Assembly (NCBI RefSeq): GCF_022603395.1
Contig: NZ_JAIBKA010000010.1
Location: 142,055-206,054 of the forward strand
Length of the DNA: 64,000 bases
DNA from: Desulfoferrobacter suflitae
Lineage (GTDB): Bacteria > Desulfobacterota > Syntrophobacteria > Syntrophobacterales > Syntrophobacteraceae
Reading direction: 5' to 3'
The position numbers and the translations under genes are program-made. The notes beneath the pieces were generated by a model. That model made no database searches. It was given only the letters and a program-made list of their open reading frames with translations, and was not told where the DNA came from. This document shows, one piece after another, positions 56,839 to 64,000 of this stretch; within the stretch, counting starts at the first letter, position 1, and each line of letters begins with the position of its first letter.

Positions 56839-56865
56839 GATGGGTAGAGCGAAGCGAAACCCATC
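56839..56865. repeat. REP-like palindrome
   Basis: GATGGGT (56839-56845) and ACCCATC (56859-56865) flank 13 nt containing AGAGCGAAGCGAA. This sequence type is a widespread short palindromic repeat in proteobacterial genomes. Only one copy was seen in the window. Confidence 0.6.
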
Positions 56866-56880
56866 AACAAGGCTAAGGGC

Positions 56881-56982
56881 GAAGACCGCGAAGCAAGACG
56901 AAGATTTTGGGAAGAGCACCTCGGCGAATGGGAGGCAAGCGGGCCTTCTCAAAGTGAATATTGCCGTCGAAACGATCTGAAT
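56881..56982 (+). pseudogene. IS66-family TnpA (accessory protein) remnant
   Basis: The plus strand from 56881 translates to a segment with FWEEHLGEWEASG followed by PSQSEYCRRNDLN, matching the conserved N-terminus of IS66 accessory protein TnpA (FWxxHIxxWxxSGLSQxxYCRxxxLS). The match ends where the helicase gene's 3' end begins on the other strand. No further IS66 genes or ends are seen, so it is a small leftover. Confidence 0.65.
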
Positions 56983-59900
56983 CTACCCAGCCTTTGTCCC
57001 TGCACCTGAAATCCGCTCATCCGGAAGTGGACTGGAGGGGCATTTCTGGTTTTCGAAATATCCTGGTGCATGATTATCTCGGCGTCGGTATCTGATTGAT
57101 TTACCAAGATCTTTTATCAATTCCTGTGCAATATTTAGACTTTCCAACCGCATTATGCTTTCTTGCGCACTCCCGTAGCTCAGCAGATTGATGCTGCCGT
57201 ACCAGACAATTTTCTGATCTATGATGGCAAACTTCTGATGTATGTTGGCCTTCAACAGAAGGCGCACCCCTGCATCTTGCAGCGATGCCAGAGTCGCCTC
57301 CAAGACTGATTTATCTTTATACACATCTACCGGCCTTGTGACGACCACCACAGAAACCCTCTTCGCCAATGCCGCCAGGTCTGGAAGCATCTGCGCGGCT
57401 CTCCATTTTGTAACAAACGGGCTGACAATCACCGCCTCCCGAACACAATTCGTCATATCGTTCTGCAAGACGGGGAGGAAGTTGGTATTATCGAAGATGA
57501 TATCGGCGGGGTTATCAGAGAAGCTCTCCGCCTTTGTCCGATAGCCGATGTCAGCATATCCAGAAATCCTTTTTCGATACATCTTCTCCAGAGCCCTAAC
57601 GTGAATATCGACGTAGTCATAGATCTGGACTTCTTTCTTCTCTTCGAACAAACGATGTAGTCTGCCTGCGTACTGCTGCAGCGTTCCTTTCCAAGATATT
57701 GGCATTGCCAGAAATAGGGTATCCAGCCGCGGCTCATCAAACCCTTCTCCTGCGTATCTCCCGGTGGCGACTATGGTCAACGGGGCGGTGACTGGGACCT
57801 CAGCGATTTCCGCCATAATATCCCCGTTCGCTTTTGTTCCCTTCCCGCCGATTAGAGTCACCACATGGGGGATCTTCTCACGAAGCTTTGCTGCGAGCAA
57901 TTCCACATGGGCCGTCCTCTCCGTTAGGATGAGCGAGTTTCTGCCAGCTTCATGGCCTCTGAGGACGTCGTCGAGAATCTGCTCGTTGCGAAGTCCATCC
58001 GTCACCATCCACGAATAGAGCTCTTGGATCGATATATCAGCTTCTTCCCGATCAGGGGGAATCCTGAAACCGGTGAACCGGGGTATGACGTAGTGATCGA
58101 ATGGCCGTTTCTCCGCCTCCTTCTTCGCATTTGCCCGGTACCTTATGGGACCGCAGTGCATAAAGATAATCGGATGGCGACCATCCCGACGAAACGGTGT
58201 GGCAGTCAAGCCATAGACGTATTTTGATCGGACCTTCTTGATGATTTGCTCGAAGCTCACGGCCGAAATGTGGTGGCATTCATCAACAATCACCATGCCA
58301 TAGTCTCTCACACATTCTTTCACCTCATGATCGCTGATTAAAGACTGCATGATGCCAACATCGATGATACCGTTGGCGCTGTTCTTTCCAGCGCCGATTT
58401 GTCCGATGACGCTCAATATCGGCCGCCGACCTCGCTTCCCGGGTATCGAAGGTAGTTCTTCGTTGATTTTAAGAAATTGGGACAATCGGGCCATCCACTG
58501 TGAGAGAAGTTGCTGTCGGTGGGTCAGTATGAGGGTATTCACTTTTCGTTCGGCGACCAGTCTGGCTGCAACTACTGTCTTCCCAAACGCCGTGGTGGCA
58601 GAGAGGACCCCGCAATCATGCTTTAACATCTCCTCCGCAGCAATTTCCTGATCCTCCCTCAATGCCCCGGTGAAGGTGACTTTGATAGGCCTTCCGGCAT
58701 AGGTTTTGTCTGTCCATTGAATCTCCACTTCAGCGTCCCTAAGCACGGTTTCAATATCAATGTCGCACCCTCTTGGCAGGCAGAGGTACTGCTGTGTTTC
58801 TTCAGAGCACGAGATGATTGGCGGTTCTCTGTAGGTCGATTGGCGCATTGCCTGGAGACGGTAGAACTCAGGATTCTTGAAGGCGGCCAGCCTTTTCATT
58901 ACATTTAAAGCCTTCTGGGAAATGCCGGATTTGTCAATGAAGAGCATGTTGGCTTTGACTACCTGCACTACACTCGGAAACTCCTGTCGTGAGAGTTTGG
59001 CCCTGTTTGCATCTCTTCTTTCCCACGGTTTGGTGGGTTCCTCATCGTTTTGTTTCAGGTCCCCGAGTTCGTTGCCAAGGCAAAGCTTCGAAATTAGAAC
59101 GCCGATCTCGTCTTCGGAAAGTCGCCTGATTTTGGCCAGGAATTCCCACTGGTCCTCGTAGGGGAGGAAACTCTCATCGATGAAAACGCTGTTGCCATTT
59201 CGACGTGCCTCTTTTTGAAGCGGTAAGGCAATCAGATTGCCGAATCCGCCCCTCGGCATTGTGGCCTGATTAGGAAATAATCGGTCGTAGGATTTGAACT
59301 TGATTTCGTGCCGCTTACTCATGGCGTGGGTCAGCAAGGCGCTCCCGAATCTTCGGGCCAGACTCGCGGACACCGGATCCGCGAAAAAGAACCAAGCGTG
59401 AGCGCCCTGACCGGATCGAGAACGCTCAAAGGCTACGGGGATGTTGAAGGCTCCACAGACGTCCCTGAGGGTGGATGCATCTTCCTGCCACCCCTCTTTG
59501 TCAAAGTCGATCGCCAGAAAATGGCAGGTTTCATCTTGGAGTAGAGGGTAAACGCCGGCAACAATTATACCCCTCAAGTGGGCATCGATGGCATTTTCAT
59601 CCAAGGGTGCATAGGATCTGTGGTTGCAGGAGGAACACTTGACCTTGAACTTTCTGCAAAGACCGGGCTTTCTTTCATTTTCACAGACGGGTGTGTATCC
59701 AGCCCTGGCGCCATCCTTGCCTTCCCACCTTCTTGCATAGATGCCCTCCCGCCCCTTGAACAGCGACATAAAAAGGCGTATCTTTTCCGCCGGATCAGCC
59801 TTGGCGGTGACAAGAGAGGATGGCTCCGCCAGCGAGGCTTCTTGCCGCGCCGACTTTGTAACAGACGTTCGATCCAATGGTTCTGCCAGACCAAGCTGTA

Positions 59901-59985
59901 TCTTTAAGGACAGGTTCTCTTCCTTCAAAGCTTCGTTCTCGGCAAGTAGGGCATCATGTTTTCGAAGTAACGTTTCAAAATCCAT
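56983..59985 (-). CDS. Primase - SF2 helicase - PLD nuclease fusion (TOTE-type conflict protein)
   Basis: About 1000 residues from the ATG at 59985; a longer frame to 60039 exists. Domains: a short N-terminal coiled coil (LLAENEALKEENLSLK); an archaeo-eukaryotic-type primase at about 75-330 with a Cys cluster (CSSCNHRSYAPLD), catalytic FLAIDFDKEG near 158 and SRSGQGAHAWFFF; an SF2 helicase at about 450-830 with Walker A TTAFGKTV near 467 and DECHH near 568; and a C-terminal PLD-like domain with IHQKFAIIDQ (HxK..D) near 915. This composition is that of the TOTE conflict-system proteins, thought to be anti-invader systems. It lies next to IS66 debris and a toxin-antitoxin relic, suggesting acquisition. 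The mechanism is inference. Confidence 0.85.
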   Translation of the reverse strand: MDFETLLRKHDALLAENEALKEENLSLKIQLGLAEPLDRTSVTKSARQEASLAEPSSLVTAKADPAEKIRLFMSLFKGREGIYARRWEGKDGARAGYTPVCENERKPGLCRKFKVKCSSCNHRSYAPLDENAIDAHLRGIIVAGVYPLLQDETCHFLAIDFDKEGWQEDASTLRDVCGAFNIPVAFERSRSGQGAHAWFFFADPVSASLARRFGSALLTHAMSKRHEIKFKSYDRLFPNQATMPRGGFGNLIALPLQKEARRNGNSVFIDESFLPYEDQWEFLAKIRRLSEDEIGVLISKLCLGNELGDLKQNDEEPTKPWERRDANRAKLSRQEFPSVVQVVKANMLFIDKSGISQKALNVMKRLAAFKNPEFYRLQAMRQSTYREPPIISCSEETQQYLCLPRGCDIDIETVLRDAEVEIQWTDKTYAGRPIKVTFTGALREDQEIAAEEMLKHDCGVLSATTAFGKTVVAARLVAERKVNTLILTHRQQLLSQWMARLSQFLKINEELPSIPGKRGRRPILSVIGQIGAGKNSANGIIDVGIMQSLISDHEVKECVRDYGMVIVDECHHISAVSFEQIIKKVRSKYVYGLTATPFRRDGRHPIIFMHCGPIRYRANAKKEAEKRPFDHYVIPRFTGFRIPPDREEADISIQELYSWMVTDGLRNEQILDDVLRGHEAGRNSLILTERTAHVELLAAKLREKIPHVVTLIGGKGTKANGDIMAEIAEVPVTAPLTIVATGRYAGEGFDEPRLDTLFLAMPISWKGTLQQYAGRLHRLFEEKKEVQIYDYVDIHVRALEKMYRKRISGYADIGYRTKAESFSDNPADIIFDNTNFLPVLQNDMTNCVREAVIVSPFVTKWRAAQMLPDLAALAKRVSVVVVTRPVDVYKDKSVLEATLASLQDAGVRLLLKANIHQKFAIIDQKIVWYGSINLLSYGSAQESIMRLESLNIAQELIKDLGKSIRYRRRDNHAPGYFENQKCPSSPLPDERISGAGTKAG

Positions 59986-60057
59986 TTTACCCGCTCTGCC
60001 AGTGGATAATGGATCCAGAACCATTGGAGTCAAGTGCATACCCCGGGTTCTCTTTTA

Positions 60058-60241
60058 TTATTCCCCGATGCCGATTTTCTCTAAAAACGTGACCGGCTCC
60101 AAAATCCTAATCCCCTCATACGCTTTCAACGCTTTCAAGTGCTCATCGCCTGAAATGATGAAATCGGCTCCCCCTTCAATCGCGCAAGAAAGAAGCATAT
60201 CCGCTAATAATCACATTGGTGTCAAGGACGTACTTTATCAT
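60058..60241 (-). pseudogene. PIN-domain toxin with internal deletion
   Basis: The ATG at 60241 overlaps the antitoxin stop (ATGA) and reads KYVLDTNVIISGY, the PIN N-terminus with its first Asp. After about 18 codons the frame stops at TGA, but a shifted frame gives MLLSCAIEGGADFIISGDEH then LKALKAYEGIRILEPVTFLE, the PIN C-terminus, ending at TAA 60060-60058. Roughly 60-70 codons of the usual middle part are missing, so the toxin is inactive. Confidence 0.75.
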
Positions 60242-60534
60242 TTCTTTGTTTTCAGCTTACTTTCCTTTTTCCTCGTTTCCCTTAATGCTTCATCTACCAT
60301 TTCTTGCGTTTCATCGGGATCCGTCTGCCCGATTTCTTGCCACACACCTTCCAGGGCCTTGACCGCCCTTCCCCTGTCCTTTTTGGTGACCCTTCTTATT
60401 GCAACTGGCCGAATAACTATCTTGCCGTTTTCAATATCGGCTTCCACATAATCACCTTCCGCAAGATTGATTTTTCTGCGTAGACTTTGTGGAATGGTCA
60501 ATTGATAATTCCTTCTGACTTTTAGCAGCTCCAT
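60238..60534 (-). CDS. AbrB/MazE-family antitoxin
   Basis: 98 residues. The N-terminal 45 residues are a swapped-hairpin SpoVT/AbrB DNA-binding domain (VRRNYQLTIPQSLRRKINLAEGDYVEADIENGKIVIRPV). The rest is a charged helical tail that would bind the toxin. Its stop overlaps the PIN-type start by 4 nt, the usual antitoxin-toxin layout. Because the toxin is deleted, it may persist only as a DNA-binding protein. Confidence 0.82.
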   Translation of the reverse strand: MELLKVRRNYQLTIPQSLRRKINLAEGDYVEADIENGKIVIRPVAIRRVTKKDRGRAVKALEGVWQEIGQTDPDETQEMVDEALRETRKKESKLKTKK

Positions 60535-61319
60535 TTCGTTTTCCTGTTCCCGCCCTCATTCGCGTTTTTAGATTATTCGACGTGCCGGAGGAGAGGATCA
60601 GAGCTTCGGGTAAAGAACCGAAAACGGGTTAAAGCAAAAAGCGTTGCGGCTTACCGGGCGGTTTGGGAATTGGGCATGGCCGGCACCGAGGGGGGAAGGC
60701 CATTGCATGATTTCATGGGCGTTCCTCTCTGAGTCCCCCTCTGACAAATATCCGAGCTGTTCTGGATTACCTGTGCAGGACAAATGACTCCTGCGCCCTC
60801 GTCAACACTTGAAAAACTTAAGACAAATTAACCGTGTATCAGGCATGGACAAGCGGCATAGAAATGGTCTAGAAATGACCCTGGCAGTACCCGAAACTTC
60901 CGTTACTGCGCAATCCCAGTATGGCGCTTCCCTGCAATCAAGCTGGTAGATGGCCGGTCCGTGTTCAATGTGTATCCCGGGAGCTGCTGCGAGAGTTAAA
61001 AAGTTCTGGAAAAATACACCGCAAAATGCCGTGCCTTTGTGTGAACCAGTCTGGCTGGCGTGCTGCTGGAGCGGACACAACGGTGTCGTACTCTGACCCA
61101 AGAGGCACCGATCCGCGGTGCCAGGCCTGCCATGAAAGAGCGATCCGATCAGCGACGGTCAATCCGGCCTCTGCCGAGATGTTTGGTTATTCCCTGGAAC
61201 GGTCGTTTTTCCAACCGCCGAACGCCGGAATTTACTCACGCCGGCCGCGCATGATAGGCGGATATTCCATGGCTGTGCCGCTTAGAAACAATTAATGCAA
61301 GAAGGGGAGGAATAAATGG
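60535..61319. other. Gene-poor region with a possible degraded PAS fragment
   Basis: About 785 bp between the antitoxin start (minus) and the response regulator (plus). A 124-codon plus-strand frame (60921-61295) includes TVNPASAEMFGYSLERS, which resembles the NPA..MFGYS helix of PAS domains, but the rest is unlike any domain. It may be debris of another sensor gene. GGGGAGG at 61304-61310 is the ribosome site of the next gene. No terminator or RNA gene was recognised. Confidence 0.35.
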
Positions 61320-62264
61320 ATGGATAGCAACGCCATAAAGTCTGTCTTAGTTGTGGATGATGAAGAGGGTTACCGCAGGTTACTCCAAACCTATATGGAA
61401 GTGCTCGGTCTCGCTTGTGATATGGCCGCGGGTGGCAATGATGCAACCGCTATGTTGCACTGCCGGAAGTATGACCTATTGATCTCGGACATTAGAATGC
61501 CCGGCAAGGATGGTCTTACACTGACAAGGGAAGCTGTGTCGTTGCAGCCGCATCTCGCTGTCATAATCATGACGGGCTATGCCAACGATTATACTTACAG
61601 TGACATCATCAGTGCGGGTGCTGCCGACTTCATTGTCAAACCCTTCGAGATTGATGAATTGAAGGCCAAGGTCGAGAGGATCGATCGCGAGCGCAGGATC
61701 GTCTCCGACTTGCTGCAAGCCAAAAATGACATTGAATACGTGTTTGATAACACCGTTGAAGCCATTTCTTTTGTTGATCGTCACGGCAGACCAATCCGAT
61801 GGAACAAGGTGGCCTGTGACACCTTCGGATACAGCAGACAGGAAATGCAGGGCAGGAAAGTGTTTGATCTGTATCCGGACAAAGATGCCCTGGCCAAGAT
61901 GCTCGAAATTCTGCGCCGGGAAGGTTCCGTCAAGCGCTACGAGATCGACATGATCAATAGGGAGGGGCGCATCGCGCCGTTCGAGGTTTCCATCAGGCTG
62001 GTGAAGAACAGCAAAGGGGAGACGACGGGCAGTGTTGCGGTGGCTATGGATTTGAGTGAACTGAAGAAGGCCATGGCGGACCTCAAACAGGCTAACCAGC
62101 AATTGCGGCAGGAAGTCAGTGAGCGCAAACGCGTGGAAGAGCAGCTTCGTCAGGCGCAGGAGCAGCTTAGGCAATTGCTTGAAGAGCGCACTGCAAAATT
62201 GTCCAAGGCTGGAGAGGTCATGAAGAGAAGCATCGACCGGTTCAAGTCGATTGCCGAAGAGTGA
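61320..62264 (+). CDS. Response regulator with receiver, PAS and coiled-coil parts
   Basis: 314 residues. Receiver domain about 8-122 with VLVVDDEEG, phospho-acceptor D57 in LLISDIRMPG, T85 and K107 (FIVKPFE). A PAS domain follows at about 130-245 (EAISFVDRHGRPIRWNKVACDTFGYSRQEMQGRKVFDLYP), and a long coiled coil ends the protein. There is no kinase, GGDEF or DNA-binding domain, so it probably acts by protein contacts. The ATG at 61320 has GGGGAGG upstream; the overlapping ATG at 61316 meets an early stop. The next gene, a coiled-coil protein, begins 39 nt downstream and is the likely partner. Confidence 0.88.
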   Translation: MDSNAIKSVLVVDDEEGYRRLLQTYMEVLGLACDMAAGGNDATAMLHCRKYDLLISDIRMPGKDGLTLTREAVSLQPHLAVIIMTGYANDYTYSDIISAGAADFIVKPFEIDELKAKVERIDRERRIVSDLLQAKNDIEYVFDNTVEAISFVDRHGRPIRWNKVACDTFGYSRQEMQGRKVFDLYPDKDALAKMLEILRREGSVKRYEIDMINREGRIAPFEVSIRLVKNSKGETTGSVAVAMDLSELKKAMADLKQANQQLRQEVSERKRVEEQLRQAQEQLRQLLEERTAKLSKAGEVMKRSIDRFKSIAEE

Positions 62265-62303
62265 GCAAATCCCCAATGGGTACCGGTCTGGAAGGGGAGA
62301 AAA

Positions 62304-63869
62304 TTGGGTGAGCAAAAGGACAAGACCTGGATGAAAAGGATTCTTGCCGGATTTTTTGAGGCACGCGAGGGATCACAGGAGAAACCATCCGAAGGACGAT
62401 CTGAAACGGCAGCTACAGGCCGCGAGCAGAAAGCCCCAAGCAAGTTCCCGATTGCGGGTGGGAGAGTGTCGCACACCACTTCCGAAATCGCGGGTAAACT
62501 GGCCATCCTAAAAAAAGCTCTGGAATTCGAAGAGGCAGACAAATCCCGCCTGGGCCAGATCGGCTCGCTCCAGGAACTGCTGCTGTATGTGCACGATGTG
62601 GTCCTGTTCAGATTCAATAGGTTGGGTGAAATCGGGCTGCTCAGTGCCAAGTCAGCTGAAACCGTTGACCACATAAACCATAAGCTTGAGAACTTTCTGA
62701 CGAGCCGGTCGGATCCAGCGTCAGCCGACCCGCATAGGCTGGAAGAACTGAAAGCCGAAATGGAAGAGTGGCGGCAAAAGTATGAAGCTTTGCGGGTAAA
62801 GCACATGCAAACGGGCGTGATCACCGCAAGAGAAATCGAAATTGAAAAAGAATGTAATTACCTGAAGGCCAGAATCCGCGAACTCAACACATTTCTACGG
62901 ATCGCCAATAAACAGATTGAAGTCCTGACGGCCAGTGCGGAAATGGTTCAGAGCCTGCGCGCCAAAAACAGCCTGCTGGGCTCCAAAGTTGAACATCAAG
63001 CCCGCCTGCTCAGTTCCCTCACCACTGGTCAACCGGAAAATCGGGAACTGCTTGCTACAATCGAACAGCTCAACAGCGAAAATACCCGCATGAAAGCCCA
63101 GCTAGAGAGCCAAGGGTCCCTGCTGGAGCAGTTTCAGGCGCACCTGCCCACTGATTCAGCGGCCGGCAGTTTGCTCAAGGGACTGGTCGATGAAAACATA
63201 GGCCTGTTGACTCAGTTGGAACAAAGCCAGGATCGCCTGGAGACTCTGGCCACCAACCAGCAAAGCAGTGGAGTGTGGGACGACGTGGATCGCCTACAGG
63301 ACGAGAATATTGAGCTCAAGAGTCGCCTGGAGGCTAATCAGTCGATGTCCCACGTGCTTGCCGCCTATCGAGAACAGGGACAGGAAGCCAATACCTTGGC
63401 AAAAATGATTCAGGCGGAAAATGTGCGCCTGCAGCACCTACTGGCTGCCAGGAAAGAACAGATCAAGGTGTTCTCCCATAGTCCGGTCAACAGACGACTT
63501 GTGCAGGCCATCACCCGGTTGAAAGATGATAATCGGCAGCTGTTGCGGATCAATGAGCAAAAAACAAATCATACCAACCAGCTGCTGCAGGAAAGAGAAC
63601 AATTGCGAGAAAAACTGCGCCAATCCCTAAAGCTGACCAAGGACTCCGGACGCCTCAGGGGCCAATTGGAGTTCACCCAGAAACTGGTCGCGTCTTATCG
63701 CAAGGATCAATATCAGCACGAGCTCTTGAAGAAAAAGTATGCTGAAATGCGCAACAAATATGAAATTGCCCACAATGAAAGAGCTCTGCTGCATAAGAAG
63801 TTGAATCGTCTTTCCGCTGAATACGAAACGCTGGTCAAAGAATATGAAAACCTGTTTGGAAAAGGCTGA
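62304..63869 (+). CDS. Long coiled-coil protein, unknown function
   Basis: 521 residues from a TTG at 62304 with GGGGAG about 8 nt upstream; an ATG at 62331 is an alternative. After a Ser/Glu-rich N-terminus (about 1-50) the protein is nearly all helical with heptad Leu and many Gln/Glu/Arg (for example ELKAEMEEWRQKYEALRVKH and NRQLLRINEQKTNHTNQLLQ). No membrane segment and no recognised domain. It could be a cytoplasmic scaffold or polarity factor working with the upstream response regulator. The stop lies inside the window and the end is intact. Confidence 0.7.
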   Translation: MGEQKDKTWMKRILAGFFEAREGSQEKPSEGRSETAATGREQKAPSKFPIAGGRVSHTTSEIAGKLAILKKALEFEEADKSRLGQIGSLQELLLYVHDVVLFRFNRLGEIGLLSAKSAETVDHINHKLENFLTSRSDPASADPHRLEELKAEMEEWRQKYEALRVKHMQTGVITAREIEIEKECNYLKARIRELNTFLRIANKQIEVLTASAEMVQSLRAKNSLLGSKVEHQARLLSSLTTGQPENRELLATIEQLNSENTRMKAQLESQGSLLEQFQAHLPTDSAAGSLLKGLVDENIGLLTQLEQSQDRLETLATNQQSSGVWDDVDRLQDENIELKSRLEANQSMSHVLAAYREQGQEANTLAKMIQAENVRLQHLLAARKEQIKVFSHSPVNRRLVQAITRLKDDNRQLLRINEQKTNHTNQLLQEREQLREKLRQSLKLTKDSGRLRGQLEFTQKLVASYRKDQYQHELLKKKYAEMRNKYEIAHNERALLHKKLNRLSAEYETLVKEYENLFGKG

Positions 63870-64000
63870 GTTCGACCAGGCGTGGCCGGATCTGACTCGA
63901 CTGTCGTCGTCACCGGAAGCAATGTCGAGAGACCAATACAGACTATTCTCGACCGCCCAGCGACCAAATGCGGCCCCGGCGAATCGCTTTGCGTCACTGG
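63870..64000. other. Unannotated right edge
   Basis: The last 131 bases show no frame with a ribosome site, terminator or repeat. Whatever gene follows begins beyond the window. Confidence 0.4.

Larger units (their letters stand above)
56437..56982. other. Intergenic region with mobile-element debris
   Basis: About 545 bp upstream of galE and downstream of the primase-helicase gene. It contains a REP-like palindrome (56839-56865) and an IS66 accessory-gene remnant (56881-56982). The rest (56437-56838) holds nothing recognisable apart from the expected galE promoter. Confidence 0.6.

Noticed and set aside
1..64000. CRISPR array, rRNA or tRNA genes
   Set aside because: No regularly spaced direct repeats, and no rRNA or tRNA sequence patterns were found in any intergenic stretch.

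Overview
The window reads as chromosomal DNA of a Gram-negative anaerobe of the Desulfobacterota (former Deltaproteobacteria), probably close to Syntrophobacterales. The grounds are the gene repertoire: LptD, BamD and heptose genes for an LPS outer membrane, ADP/GDP-forming SucCD, paired arylacetate-CoA ligase and ACT-domain genes next to a Liv transporter, a MoeA/ModE pair, PflX-like radical SAM proteins and a PilT pair. No rRNA or tRNA gene is present, so the assignment rests on protein content and is an inference.

Layout. 0-2.1 kb: the 3' part of a radical SAM gene and two uncharacterised membrane or coiled-coil proteins. 2.2-5.9 kb (minus): lptD and folC. 6.0-14.4 kb (minus): an apparent single operon paaK - ACT - livK-livH-livM-livG-livF - degenerate paaK. 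It is preceded by a promoter, a 28-codon Phe-rich leader peptide, mutually exclusive RNA stems and an intrinsic terminator. This is a textbook-like ribosome-mediated attenuator and the most interesting regulatory find here. 14.4-17.0 kb (minus): a TPR membrane protein, a gene with an in-frame TGA followed by a hairpin and a probable frameshift, trmL and a DUF1566 protein. 17.3-26.7 kb: two alpha/beta hydrolases, a patatin, thiD, thiL and thiE, two PilT-type ATPases, a PflX-like radical SAM protein and an MBL-fold hydrolase. 26.9-30.7 kb (plus): a helicase-exonuclease fusion resembling MrfA plus MrfB, then a NusG paralogue behind a structured leader. 30.9-39.3 kb: moeA, a ModE-like regulator, sucD-sucC, gatB, mtnA and radA.

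39.7-52.9 kb is mostly housekeeping on the plus strand: trxA, bamD, rho, then rpmE-prfA-prmC-murA-comEC-phosphoesterase. It is interrupted by a minus-strand ATP-grasp gene and a complete 1,928-bp ISAs1-type insertion sequence with exact 10-bp target duplications. The transposase of this element carries an N-terminal DruA-like (DUF4338) domain, and its catalytic triad is split between two frames joined by a canonical -1 frameshift signal. 53.0-56.4 kb (minus): hldE, a DsbC-like protein and galE.

56.4-61.3 kb looks like an acquired patch. It holds a REP-like palindrome, an IS66 accessory-gene remnant, a large primase-helicase-PLD nuclease protein of the TOTE conflict type, an AbrB-type antitoxin and its PIN toxin collapsed by an internal deletion. 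The window ends with a receiver-PAS response regulator and a long coiled-coil protein.

How genes work together. The attenuated operon plausibly takes up aromatic or branched-chain amino acids or arylacetates and activates arylacetate to its CoA thioester. Phe-codon control would tie this to phenylalanine supply. lptD, bamD, hldE, galE and murA serve the envelope. rpmE-prfA-prmC form a translation unit in which PrmC methylates the PrfA release factor.
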